From: Herbinix sp.
Lineage (GTDB): Bacteria > Bacillota > Clostridia > Lachnospirales > Lachnospiraceae
Reading direction: 5' to 3'
Assembly (NCBI GenBank): GCA_029238935.1
Contig: JAQZBN010000026.1
Location: 1 to 64,000 of the forward strand
DNA length: 64,000 nucleotides
The notes beneath the pieces were generated by a model that had not been told where the DNA came from, did not search any database, and saw nothing but the letters and a program-made list of their open reading frames with translations. The position numbers and the translations under genes are program-made. Shown here one piece after another: positions 30,878 to 40,799 of this stretch; position 1 is the stretch's first letter, and each line of letters starts with the position of its first letter.

Positions 30878-31903
30878 ATGGAACAAGAGAAGATGAACAT
30901 GAGACAAAAGTTAGAAAAGAGGGAACATGAATATCTTAGTCCCTATGCAGCTTTTTCAGATTGTTCGATGGGGCGGGATGTCTTTGAAGAACCCTGTGAT
31001 CTTAGACCAATTTACCAAAGAGACAGGGATCGTATCTTACACTCCAAAGCCTTTCGTAGATTAAAACATAAAACACAGGTGTTTTTAGCACCTGAGGGAG
31101 ATCATTACAGGACAAGATTAACCCATACCTTAGAAGTATCTCAGACAGCAAGAACCATTGCAAAAGCCTTAAGGCTGAATGAAGATTTAACAGAAGCCAT
31201 AGCACTTGGTCATGATCTTGGACACACACCGTTTGGTCACGCTGGGGAAAGGGCATTAGACAAGATCTGCCCTAGAGGTTTTGAACATCATTTACAGAGC
31301 ATACGTGTGGTGGAGCAACTTGAGAATCATGGATGTGGGCTCAACTTAACCAAAGAAGTAAGAGATGGGATAGTTAATCATCAAACCCAAGGAAAACCTT
31401 CTACATTAGAAGGAAAAATTGTACGGCTTTCCGATAAGATTGCTTATATTAATCATGACATTGATGATGCCATCAGGGGCCATATCATTACGGAAGAGGA
31501 AATACCGAAGGAATATACAGATATCCTTGGACATAGTGTAAGGGAGAGATTAAATACCCTAATTCATGATATCGTTACCAATAGTGAAGACAGGAACGAT
31601 ATCATAATGTCACAGGAAATTGAAACAGCAATGCTAAAATTGAGAAAATATATGTTTGAAAGTGTTTATCTTAACAAGAAGGCAAAAAGTCAGGAAGAAA
31701 AAGCAGAGAAGCTGTTAGAACAGCTATTTCTATATTATGAAAAGCATTTGGAATTATTACCGGAGGAATATCTCCATCGGATGGAACAGAACAATGACCC
31801 GGTATATCAGACTGTGTGTGACTATATAGCAGGGATGACGGATCGATATGCTGTTGCAAAATATAAAGAATTAATGATCCCATCAGCTTGGAGTGTGTAT
31901 TAA
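30878..31903 (+). CDS. dgt: dGTPase-like HD-domain triphosphohydrolase
   Basis: HSKAFRRLKHKTQVF, RLTHTLEVSQ, LGHDLGHTPFGHAGE. Confidence 0.93.
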   Translation: MEQEKMNMRQKLEKREHEYLSPYAAFSDCSMGRDVFEEPCDLRPIYQRDRDRILHSKAFRRLKHKTQVFLAPEGDHYRTRLTHTLEVSQTARTIAKALRLNEDLTEAIALGHDLGHTPFGHAGERALDKICPRGFEHHLQSIRVVEQLENHGCGLNLTKEVRDGIVNHQTQGKPSTLEGKIVRLSDKIAYINHDIDDAIRGHIITEEEIPKEYTDILGHSVRERLNTLIHDIVTNSEDRNDIIMSQEIETAMLKLRKYMFESVYLNKKAKSQEEKAEKLLEQLFLYYEKHLELLPEEYLHRMEQNNDPVYQTVCDYIAGMTDRYAVAKYKELMIPSAWSVY

Positions 31904-31930
31904 GAAGTAAGCCAGTGGGAGGAGTATATT

Positions 31931-33712
31931 ATGTTTTACCCAGATGAACTAGTGGAAGAAATAAGAAGTAAAAATGATATCGTAAGTGTAATAGGCTCCT
32001 ACATAAGACTTCAGAAAAAAGGAAGCAATCATATGGGATTATGCCCGTTCCACAACGAAAAAACACCATCCTTCTCCGTCAGTGCTACCAAGCAGATGTA
32101 TCATTGCTTTGGCTGCGGAGTAGGAGGGAATGTATTTACCTTTATCATGGAGTATGAGAATTATACTTTTATCGAAGCTCTACGATATTTGGGAGAACGG
32201 GTGGGTATTTCATTACCGGAACAGGAATATACGGAAGAAGCAAAGAAGCAAGCTGATTTAAAAAGCAGGCTCTTAGAAGTAAATAAACAGGCTGCGAAGT
32301 ACTATTTTTACCAGTTAAAATCATCTCGAGGACAAGCTGCCTATGATTACCTGTCAAAACGTGGACTTACCGAGGATACGATGAAACAATTTGGGCTAGG
32401 CTATTCTAATAAATACAGTGATGAGTTATATCGATATTTAAAAAATATGGGATATGAGGACGATCTTTTAAGACAATCTGGCTTGGTTACGTTGGATGAG
32501 AAAAGAGGAGCTTTTGATAAGTTCTGGAACAGAGTGATGTTTCCAATCATGGATGTTAATCATAGAGTAATCGGCTTTGGTGGTAGAGTAATGGGCGAAG
32601 GAGAACCGAAATATTTGAATTCTCCTGAGACATATATCTTTGATAAGAGTAGAAACTTATACGGCATGAACTTTGCCAGAACCTCAAGATCTACGGTCAT
32701 GTTAATCTGTGAAGGTTATATGGACGTGATTGCTTTACATCAGGCAGGTTTTACAAATGCTGTAGCATCTCTAGGAACAGCATTTACCGGTTTACAGGCT
32801 AATCTTCTAAAGAGATATACCAATGAAGTTCTCTTAACCTATGACAGTGATGAAGCAGGGACGAAAGCAACCTTACGGGCAATTCCTATATTAAAGGATG
32901 CTGGCCTTTCGGTGAAAGTAATAAACCTCAAACCTTATAAGGATCCCGATGAATTTATCAAAGCGCAGGGAGCTGATGAATTTAAGAAACGAATACAGGA
33001 AGCTAAGAACAGCTTTTTCTTTGAGATAGAAATTTTACAGAGAGAATATGATCTGGGTGATCCGGAGCAGAAAACAAAATTCTTTCATGAAACTGCAAAA
33101 AAACTTCTTGGATTTCCGGAGGAGTTGGAGCGAAATTTTTATTTGGAAGCGGTTGCCAAAGCATATTATATAGAACCAGAACAGCTAAGACGGTTAGTGA
33201 ATAAGTTGGGTTCTCAGATCGTTATGGGTATCGGTGAACCTAAGGAATATAAAAATGAAGCTACAAAAGTGAAACATAAACCGGAGGACGGAATTTCACA
33301 GTCTCAGCGTTTAATGTTAACTTGGTTAATTGAGGACAACCAGTTATTTGATAAAGTCAAAGGACTTCTTGGACCGGACGATTTTACCGAAGATATCTAT
33401 GGGAAAGTAGCTAATTTGGTATTTAAACAGTACGAGGAAGAACAGGTAGTGATCCCTGCAAAGATCATTAACTGCTTTGAAAGTAAAGAGGAACAATCAG
33501 AAGTAGCAGCTCTTTTCTCAGCAGGAATTAGAGGAGAGATGACGATACAAGAAAGACAGAAGGCAATCAAAGATACCGTGCTTCGTTTAAAGGAGCATAG
33601 TTTAGATATGAAAAGCTTAAAAGCAATTGAAGCAAATGATACTGTATTATTTCAGAAGATTATCATGGAGAAAGCGGATCTTAAGAAACGTACGATAACA
33701 TTTAACGATTGA
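31931..33712 (+). CDS. dnaG: DNA primase
   Basis: CPFHNEKTPSFSVSATKQMYHCFGCG zinc finger; TOPRIM VMLICEGYMDVIALHQAG. Confidence 0.97.
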   Translation: MFYPDELVEEIRSKNDIVSVIGSYIRLQKKGSNHMGLCPFHNEKTPSFSVSATKQMYHCFGCGVGGNVFTFIMEYENYTFIEALRYLGERVGISLPEQEYTEEAKKQADLKSRLLEVNKQAAKYYFYQLKSSRGQAAYDYLSKRGLTEDTMKQFGLGYSNKYSDELYRYLKNMGYEDDLLRQSGLVTLDEKRGAFDKFWNRVMFPIMDVNHRVIGFGGRVMGEGEPKYLNSPETYIFDKSRNLYGMNFARTSRSTVMLICEGYMDVIALHQAGFTNAVASLGTAFTGLQANLLKRYTNEVLLTYDSDEAGTKATLRAIPILKDAGLSVKVINLKPYKDPDEFIKAQGADEFKKRIQEAKNSFFFEIEILQREYDLGDPEQKTKFFHETAKKLLGFPEELERNFYLEAVAKAYYIEPEQLRRLVNKLGSQIVMGIGEPKEYKNEATKVKHKPEDGISQSQRLMLTWLIEDNQLFDKVKGLLGPDDFTEDIYGKVANLVFKQYEEEQVVIPAKIINCFESKEEQSEVAALFSAGIRGEMTIQERQKAIKDTVLRLKEHSLDMKSLKAIEANDTVLFQKIIMEKADLKKRTITFND

Positions 33713-33804
33713 TTTGTGATATGTAATAGCTGCTTTACAGAAATTGCATATTTCATCAAATGATGGTTAAAATATAAAAAGAGTTTAAGAAGGAAGGTTT
33801 ATCT

Positions 33805-34899
33805 ATGGACGAGAATATTGCCAAATTTACGGAGAGGTTGAAGGAATTACTTGTTTTTGCAGAAAAAAAGAAAAATGTCTTAGAATTTCAAGAGGTCAAT
33901 GATTTCTTTGCAGATATGGAGCTGGATCCCCCACGTATTGAAAAAATATACGATTATCTTGATAAGCACAATGTTGATGTTCTTCGGATCTCCGAGGAGG
34001 ATGAAGAAGATTTATTGCTTGATGAGGATGAAGACCTGGAGACCATAGATTTATCCATTCCGGAAGGCATCAATATCGAAGATCCAGTTCGTATGTATTT
34101 AAAAGAAATAGGTAAAGTACCGTTACTAAATGCAGATGAAGAAATTGGGTTGGCTCGTAAAATGGAGGATGGAGATGAATATGCGAAGAAACGTCTGGCA
34201 GAAGCAAATCTTCGTCTTGTTGTCAGCATTGCTAAACGTTATGTTGGACGAGGAATGTTATTCTTGGATCTTATACAAGAAGGTAATCTAGGCCTTATCA
34301 AGGCAGTTGAAAAATTTGATTATCGTAAGGGTTATAAATTTAGTACCTATGCAACTTGGTGGATTAGGCAAGCTATTACGAGAGCAATTGCTGATCAAGC
34401 AAGAACCATTCGTATACCGGTTCATATGGTGGAGACTATAAATAAATTAACACGAGTACAACGGCAGTTATTGCAGGAATTAGGTAGAGAACCTTCTCCT
34501 GAGGAGATCTCCGAACAAATGAATATGCCGGTGGATCGTGTCAGAGAAATTCAAAAGATTTCTCAGGAACCGGTGTCCTTAGAGACTCCAATCGGTGAAG
34601 AGGAGGATAGTCACCTTGGTGATTTTATTCAGGATGATAATGTTCCGGTACCGGCAGATGCAGCAGCATTTACATTATTAAAGGAGCAATTGGTTGAAGT
34701 TCTGGGAACCTTAACCGAACGGGAACAGAAAGTATTAAGATTACGATTTGGCTTAGATGATGGACGAGCTCGTACCTTAGAAGAAGTAGGAAAAGAGTTT
34801 AATGTAACCAGAGAACGAATTCGTCAAATTGAAGCAAAAGCTCTTCGTAAGTTAAGACACCCCAGCAGAAGCAGAAAGCTGAAGGATTATCTGGAATAA
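33805..34899 (+). CDS. rpoD: RNA polymerase primary sigma factor
   Basis: Regions 1.1-4.2; [55 protein letters not shown]. Confidence 0.98.
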   Translation: MDENIAKFTERLKELLVFAEKKKNVLEFQEVNDFFADMELDPPRIEKIYDYLDKHNVDVLRISEEDEEDLLLDEDEDLETIDLSIPEGINIEDPVRMYLKEIGKVPLLNADEEIGLARKMEDGDEYAKKRLAEANLRLVVSIAKRYVGRGMLFLDLIQEGNLGLIKAVEKFDYRKGYKFSTYATWWIRQAITRAIADQARTIRIPVHMVETINKLTRVQRQLLQELGREPSPEEISEQMNMPVDRVREIQKISQEPVSLETPIGEEEDSHLGDFIQDDNVPVPADAAAFTLLKEQLVEVLGTLTEREQKVLRLRFGLDDGRARTLEEVGKEFNVTRERIRQIEAKALRKLRHPSRSRKLKDYLE

Positions 34900-34954
34900 A
34901 TTTTATGCTAAGAGGTCTGATTTAAAAATTGGTAGAACAGTAAGTTGGTAATTG

Positions 34955-34993
34955 AGGGGCATCAGGTATCAGGGTTAATTGGTATTTGATGCT
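34955..34993 (+). terminator. Probable terminator after rpoD
   Basis: AGGGGCATCAgGTATCA...TGGTATTTGATGCTCT followed by TTCTT. Confidence 0.5.
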
Positions 34994-35292
34994 CTTTCTT
35001 ATTTGGGCTCTGTGTCAATAGTTGGGGTAGGATTCGCTGAATCCTGCTCCATTTCTGTTTTTTGTAAAGAAATGGAAGATAATTCATCTTCGTACCAATT
35101 AATTAACTTGATAAGTATATTAAAATCACATGAAAAACAAGGATCACAGGTGGTAAAATCTAAGAATTCATGGTAATATGAATAGAATAGTGGAATGAAG
35201 CAATAGGAATGTCATAATATCGTATATTCATTTCGCAGTAATAACACTAATAGAAGAAAAATCATATTATAATAGAAATTTGGAGAGTAGAA

Positions 35293-36006
35293 ATGCAGCT
35301 TTCGGATAGATTAAATAGTGTTGCAGAATTTGTAACAAAGAAAAATAGAGTAGCAGACGTAGGGTGTGACCATGCATATACCTCAATTTACCTCGTTGAA
35401 AAGGGAATATCTCCTAAAGTGATTGCAATGGATGTCAATAAGGGGCCGATTTTACGAGCGAAGGAAAATGTTCATAAATACGGGTACGATAACCAAATCG
35501 ATGTTCGGCTATCTGATGGTCTTACTGCCTTGCAGGAGGATGAAGTAGATACAATCTTAATAGCCGGTATGGGTGGAAGTTTAATGGTACGGATTTTAAC
35601 AGCTCGAACGGAAGTATTAGCTAAAGTAAAAGAGCTGGTATTACAACCTCAATCGGAAATATATAAAGTCAGAATGATGCTTCAGCAATATGGTTTTGCT
35701 ATTACACAGGAGAATATGTTAATAGATGAAGGCAAATATTATGTAATGATGAAAGCGGAAAAAGTAGGCCTAAATAACGAATATGAGTTATATAAACTAT
35801 ATAGGGATGAGCATTTTCATTTTGGAAGATTGCTTTTAGAAAATAAAAATTCGATTTTAAAGGAATTTTTAGAAAAAGAACATAATCAGTGTATTCATAT
35901 CTCCGAACGATTGCGTTCAGAAGCTACTGAAAAATCCATGGAACGATGGAATGAAATCAAGGAGAAGATGGAACTTATCAGGAAAGGACTCGATTATTAT
36001 GATTGA
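35293..36006 (+). CDS. trmK: tRNA (adenine(22)-N(1))-methyltransferase
   Basis: RLNSVAEFVTKKNRVADVGCDHAYTSIYL; IAGMGGSLM; QPQSEIYKVR. Confidence 0.93.
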   Translation: MQLSDRLNSVAEFVTKKNRVADVGCDHAYTSIYLVEKGISPKVIAMDVNKGPILRAKENVHKYGYDNQIDVRLSDGLTALQEDEVDTILIAGMGGSLMVRILTARTEVLAKVKELVLQPQSEIYKVRMMLQQYGFAITQENMLIDEGKYYVMMKAEKVGLNNEYELYKLYRDEHFHFGRLLLENKNSILKEFLEKEHNQCIHISERLRSEATEKSMERWNEIKEKMELIRKGLDYYD

Positions 36007-36021
36007 GAAGGGTGAATTGGG

Positions 36022-37686
36022 ATGAACGAGACAGTAAAGGTAGAGATCAATGGTAAAGTGACTGAATACCCTGTAGGCACTTCTCTATTAACCATCAGCA
36101 GGGAATACCAGAATGAATTTAAGAATGATATTATACTGGCATTTGTTAATAACAAGCTGAGAGAACTATTTAAAACGGTTGAGAAGGATTGTACCATACG
36201 TTTTGTTACCACCGCAGAGGATGCCGGACATAAGACCTATATGCGTGGTCTGGTATTAGTGATGTTAAAAGCAATCTATGCTGAGTTTGGATCGGAAAAT
36301 GTCGATAAAGTTTTAGTGGAATATGCGATAGGAAACGGTCTCTATTGTGAACTTCAGGGAAAAGAAAAAGTAACCGTAAGCAGATTGAATGCAGTGAAAC
36401 GAAGAATGCAGGAAATGATTGATCGTAATACTCCGTTCTTAAAAAGAAGCATAGGAACTGATGAAGCAATTGAATTATTTCGTCAATATCGAATGTTTGA
36501 TAAGGAAAAGTTGTTTCGATATCGTAGAGTTTCAAAAGCCAATATCTATAATTTGGATGGCTTTGAAGATTACTATTATGGGTATATGCCACCCAGTACA
36601 GGGATGTTGAAATACTTCGATTTAATCGAATATGAGGAAGGATTTATACTAGTTCACCCAGAAAAGAAGACGCCTACAGTTGTAGAACCCTTTCTACCGC
36701 AGAAGAAACTCTTTTATACAATGAAAGAGGCAAACCAATGGGGTCGAATGATGGAAATTGACACAGTAGGAGCTTTAAATGATGTGATAGCAAAAGGCAA
36801 AATCAATGATCTGATTCTCGTTCAGGAGGCAATGCAAGAAAAGAAGATAGGAGAAATTGCTGAAGACATAAAAAAGGCTGGTGGAAAGAAATTTATAATG
36901 ATTGCTGGGCCCTCCTCTTCCGGCAAGACTACATTTTCTCATAGACTCTCAATTCAATTAAGAACTTTGGGGTTAAAACCCCATCCTATCGCTGTAGACG
37001 ATTATTTTGTAAACAGAGAAAAGACGCCTAGGGACGAACATGGCAACTTTAATTTTGAAAGTTTGCATGCAATAGACCTTGAGCAATTTAATGAAGATAT
37101 GACAAATTTACTTCATGGTAAAACAGTGGAATTACCTGGTTTTAATTTTAAAACCGGAGTTCGGGAATACAAAGGCAATGACCTTAAGCTAGGACCAGAA
37201 GATATCTTGGTCATTGAAGGTATCCATGGATTAAATGATGCACTTTCTTACTCGCTGTCAAGAGATAGTAAATATAAGATTTATATTAGTGCACTCACTC
37301 AATTAAATGTTGACGAACATAATCGAATACCCACTACTGACGGTAGATTAATTCGCAGAATGGTTCGGGATGCAAGAACAAGAGGAGCTTCCGCTCAGAA
37401 AACAATTTCTATGTGGCCTTCAGTTAGAAAAGGTGAGGAAGAAAATATTTTTCCGTTTCAAGAGGATGCAGATACGATGTTTAATTCTGCATTAATATAT
37501 GAGCTTGCGATATTAAAACAATATGCAGAACCGATTTTGTTTGGAATTGAACGAAATTGTGAAGAGTATGTAGAGGCGAAAAGATTATTGAAATTTTTAG
37601 ATTATTTTATTGGAACCCCCAGTGAAGCAGTTCCAACAAACTCAATTTTAAAAGAGTTTGTAGGAGGTAGCTGTTTCAAGGTATGA
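36022..37686 (+). CDS. TGS-domain uridine kinase-like nucleoside kinase
   Basis: N-terminal TGS-like, IAGPSSSGKTTFSHRL P-loop, DDYFVNREKTPRDEHGNFNFESLHAID. Confidence 0.9.
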   Translation: MNETVKVEINGKVTEYPVGTSLLTISREYQNEFKNDIILAFVNNKLRELFKTVEKDCTIRFVTTAEDAGHKTYMRGLVLVMLKAIYAEFGSENVDKVLVEYAIGNGLYCELQGKEKVTVSRLNAVKRRMQEMIDRNTPFLKRSIGTDEAIELFRQYRMFDKEKLFRYRRVSKANIYNLDGFEDYYYGYMPPSTGMLKYFDLIEYEEGFILVHPEKKTPTVVEPFLPQKKLFYTMKEANQWGRMMEIDTVGALNDVIAKGKINDLILVQEAMQEKKIGEIAEDIKKAGGKKFIMIAGPSSSGKTTFSHRLSIQLRTLGLKPHPIAVDDYFVNREKTPRDEHGNFNFESLHAIDLEQFNEDMTNLLHGKTVELPGFNFKTGVREYKGNDLKLGPEDILVIEGIHGLNDALSYSLSRDSKYKIYISALTQLNVDEHNRIPTTDGRLIRRMVRDARTRGASAQKTISMWPSVRKGEEENIFPFQEDADTMFNSALIYELAILKQYAEPILFGIERNCEEYVEAKRLLKFLDYFIGTPSEAVPTNSILKEFVGGSCFKV

Positions 37687-38048
37687 GCAGCACGATAAGC
37701 CGGGTTCTGTCTTGAATGGTCATCTATCTTGGTTACATGTTACCATGCAACTCAAGTATCCGCTTTCGCAAATACTACGCGACCTACCCTGAAGCACGGC
37801 GGGCTACCGTATCGCTCCATGTTCGGTCTTGCTTCGGGTGGGGTTTACATCTGCCCCTTCTGTTACCAGAAGGGCGGTGGTCTCTTAAGCCACCTTTCCA
37901 TCCTTACCAAAATATCAAAATACTCTGGCGGTATCATCTCTGTTGCACTAGCCTTGGAGTTGCCTCCACCGGACGTTATCCGGCACCCTGCCCTATGAAG
38001 CCCGGACTTTCCTCATCTTATAAAAAGACGCGACCATCTGTACTACTC
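37685..38048 (-). ncRNA. rnpB: RNase P RNA, bacterial class A-like
   Basis: Reverse strand reads GAGGAAAGUCCGGGCUUC...AGGGUGCCGGAUAACGUCCGG...ACAGAACCCGGCUUAUCG; P1 ends GAGUAGUAC/GUGCUGCUC pair. Confidence 0.95.
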
Positions 38049-38159
38049 ACAAAGTGTATTCTACCACGGGATTATAAAAAAGTAAATGACTATCCTTACC
38101 AATCCCTTAAGATAAGATGAATTGTAGATCAGTAATATGATTATGGAATATGCGGTTAT

Positions 38160-38420
38160 AGCCATAAATACTAGGTTTTTGCTATAAATGCTAGTTATGA
38201 GATATTGATATTAGTTTCTAGTATAGATTCTAGTTTTAAGATATTAATTTTAGTTTAAGATATTGATTCTATTTTTTGGGTATGAGGTTTTAACACTGGT
38301 TCTTAATATTATTTCTAGTTTTAAATATTACTTCTAATTTTAAATAAGCTTATTTAAGTAATTAAACTAATTTCACGATATTAATGCTAATATCGGGTTC
38401 TAAATACCGGTTATTAGTAT
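38160..38420. repeat. AT-rich degenerate repeat region
   Basis: Recurring motif variants such as TTCTAGTTTTAAGATATTAATTTTAGTTTAAGATATTGATTCTA. Confidence 0.45.
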
Positions 38421-38621
38421 ATAATGAGAGTTTTTGGTCTTTCAACTAAGATTAAGGGGATATATTTATCAAGTAGTTATATAATTTGATTCAATAACAG
38501 TTGGGACAGTTTCGTTAACACCCAGATACCAACCTTGAAAAATATGAATAAGACTATAGTAATGTAATTTGTTAACATAAGATAATTTTAAGATAAAATA
38601 TAATAAGAAAGGAGGAGTAGT

Positions 38622-39323
38622 ATGGAGCAAGTATGTATCTTAGTCGTCGATGATGATAAGGAAATCGCTGATTTGGTAGAAATACATCTGGTTAGTGAAG
38701 GATACGAGGTTCGAAAAGCCAATAGTGCCAGAGAAGGCCTTCAAATATTGGATAATGAAAATATCAAATTAGTTATATTGGATATCATGATGCCTGGTAT
38801 GGATGGGTTAACCATGTGCAAAAAAATTCGTGAGACCAGTACTATTCCAATCATTATGTTAAGTGCGAAGTCAACAGATTTAGATAAAATCATCGGTTTA
38901 GGAACAGGAGCAGATGATTATGTCATTAAACCTTTTAATCCATTAGAATTAACAGCAAGGGTAAAGTCCCAATTGAGAAGATATACTAAATTTAACCCGA
39001 ATTCCTATGAAGAAAAACTAGATAAAGAGATAGTGCTGGATCATCTTACAATTAATAAAGAGAATCATAAAGTGAATGCTTATGGCAGGGATGTAAAGCT
39101 GACTCCAATTGAGTTTGATATTCTATATTTGCTGGCAAGTAATGTTGGAAGGGTATTCTCAACTGATGAAATATTTGAACGGGTATGGAATGAGAAAATA
39201 TATGAAGCGAATAATACGGTTATGGTTCACATTCGTAGATTGAGAGAAAAAATCGAGATGGATTCCCGAGATTCACAGATTATAAAAACGGTATGGGGAG
39301 TGGGATATAAAATTGAACAATAA
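38622..39323 (+). CDS. OmpR/VanR-like response regulator
   Basis: LVVDDDKEIADLVE, LDIMMPGMDG, winged-helix C-terminus GRVFSTDEIFERVW. Confidence 0.93.
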   Translation: MEQVCILVVDDDKEIADLVEIHLVSEGYEVRKANSAREGLQILDNENIKLVILDIMMPGMDGLTMCKKIRETSTIPIIMLSAKSTDLDKIIGLGTGADDYVIKPFNPLELTARVKSQLRRYTKFNPNSYEEKLDKEIVLDHLTINKENHKVNAYGRDVKLTPIEFDILYLLASNVGRVFSTDEIFERVWNEKIYEANNTVMVHIRRLREKIEMDSRDSQIIKTVWGVGYKIEQ

Positions 39324-40479
39324 TATCTTCAGAAGCTTTCGTTTTGAAATCGTATTATATAGTCTCCTTAGTCTTCTCTACACTATGCTTACCATAGCAG
39401 TGGGTGGAGTAGGAATGTATCTGATCTATAGTATACTTAATAAGCAATTTCCGGGAAATCGACTGCTATTAAACTATGAAATAGGAAATATCGCTTCCGG
39501 AAGGGAACTCTCCAAACCGACGATTATATTTCTGGGAATTGCAATATTAATCATTGGAATAGTCTTATTCATAACGTATTTTCTACTACTAACGAAAAAG
39601 TTTGTTACTTATATTAAAGAGATTGCGGAAGGAATTAATGAGATATCTTTAGGGAATTTTGATAATAGAATTGAGATTAAAAACGAAGATGAATTTGCTT
39701 TAATTGCGGACAAGCTAAATCAAATGGCGGAAGATATAAAACAGATTATGGAGAATGAACGTCGCAGTGAGGTTGCTAAAAATGAACTGATCACCAGTGT
39801 GGCCCATGACCTCCGAACCCCTTTAACTTCTATCATCGGATATTTGGACCTGATCTCTAACAAAGACTTACAACCGGATACACAGAAAAAGTATTTTGAG
39901 ATTGCTTATGGCAAATCAAAAAGACTTGAGAAATTGATTGAAGACCTATTTACTTATACCAAATTCAACTTTGGAGAAGTGGCAGCTACTTATACAGAAG
40001 TAGATATTGTAAAACTTATTAATCAGCTCCTAGATGAATTTTACCCAAGCTTTGAAGAGTTTCATCTGGAGTATGAATTTAAATTCAGTAAAAGTAGTGC
40101 AGTAATCACTGCAGATGGAGATCTCTTAGCAAGAGCATTTGCTAATCTGATCAGCAATGCAATAAAATACGGTAAGGATGGAAAATGGGTTCGATTACAT
40201 TTGTTAACAAGTGATGATCATGTGGTTATTACCCTTAAGAATTATGGAGAACCGATTCCTAAGAAGGACCTAGATTATATCTTTCAACGATTTTATCGGG
40301 TTGAAACCTCAAGATCCAGTGAAACAGGAGGAAGCGGATTAGGGTTAGCGATAGCGCAGAGTATAATTAAAATGCACGAAGGAACAATTACAGCGCAAAG
40401 CGATACAGAAGGTACCATATTTACTGTAGTACTTCCATTTCAGAACAAAATGAACCGTAAGGAAACTGCATTGAAATAA
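39313..40479 (+). CDS. HAMP sensor histidine kinase (VanS-like)
   Basis: Two TM helices, HAMP, SVAHDLRTPLTSIIGYLDLI H-box, GSGLGLAIAQSI; 11-nt overlap with the response regulator. Confidence 0.93.
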   Translation: MNNNIFRSFRFEIVLYSLLSLLYTMLTIAVGGVGMYLIYSILNKQFPGNRLLLNYEIGNIASGRELSKPTIIFLGIAILIIGIVLFITYFLLLTKKFVTYIKEIAEGINEISLGNFDNRIEIKNEDEFALIADKLNQMAEDIKQIMENERRSEVAKNELITSVAHDLRTPLTSIIGYLDLISNKDLQPDTQKKYFEIAYGKSKRLEKLIEDLFTYTKFNFGEVAATYTEVDIVKLINQLLDEFYPSFEEFHLEYEFKFSKSSAVITADGDLLARAFANLISNAIKYGKDGKWVRLHLLTSDDHVVITLKNYGEPIPKKDLDYIFQRFYRVETSRSSETGGSGLGLAIAQSIIKMHEGTITAQSDTEGTIFTVVLPFQNKMNRKETALK

Positions 40480-40499
40480 AAGGAATTATAGATAGAATC

Positions 40500-40588
40500 A
40501 AATTGAGCCACCGAATTTCTTATAACCAAGTCAGTACATTCCGAATGTACCGGAAACACTTGTAAGAATTTAACGGTGGCTTCAATTT
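40500..40588. other. Long multi-part hairpin element (terminator or structured RNA/DNA)
   Basis: AAATTGAGCCACCG ... CGGTGGCtTCAATTT, inner TTTCTTATAA/TTGTAAGAA and GTACATTccgAATGTAC. Confidence 0.7.
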
Positions 40589-40799
40589 GCGAAACTATGA
40601 AAATGGAAGAAGAAAAATATATATCCATATTATAACACATATTTTTGAGAAAGGTAGTGTTTTTTTAAAAATTAAAATATTGTTAACATATTTCTATAAA
40701 TGATAGGTATAAACGTAAGTATTAATTAATATCAGTTCATATCAGTTCAATTAAATTCAATATTGAAATTTGATTCTAAACTTCTCCTTAAAACTCTAT

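Noticed and set aside
34979-35176. 65-aa ORF after rpoD
   Set aside because: Begins inside the terminator-like hairpin, no RBS, includes small inverted repeats; not protein-like.
37716-38120. ORFs 37716-38120 and 37729-37998 on the plus strand
   Set aside because: They lie within and antisense to rnpB; no RBS and the sequence is explained by RNase P RNA.
38622-40479. Vancomycin resistance operon (VanRS-like pair)
   Set aside because: No vanH/vanA/vanX/vanY genes nearby; this is a general OmpR/HAMP-kinase pair.
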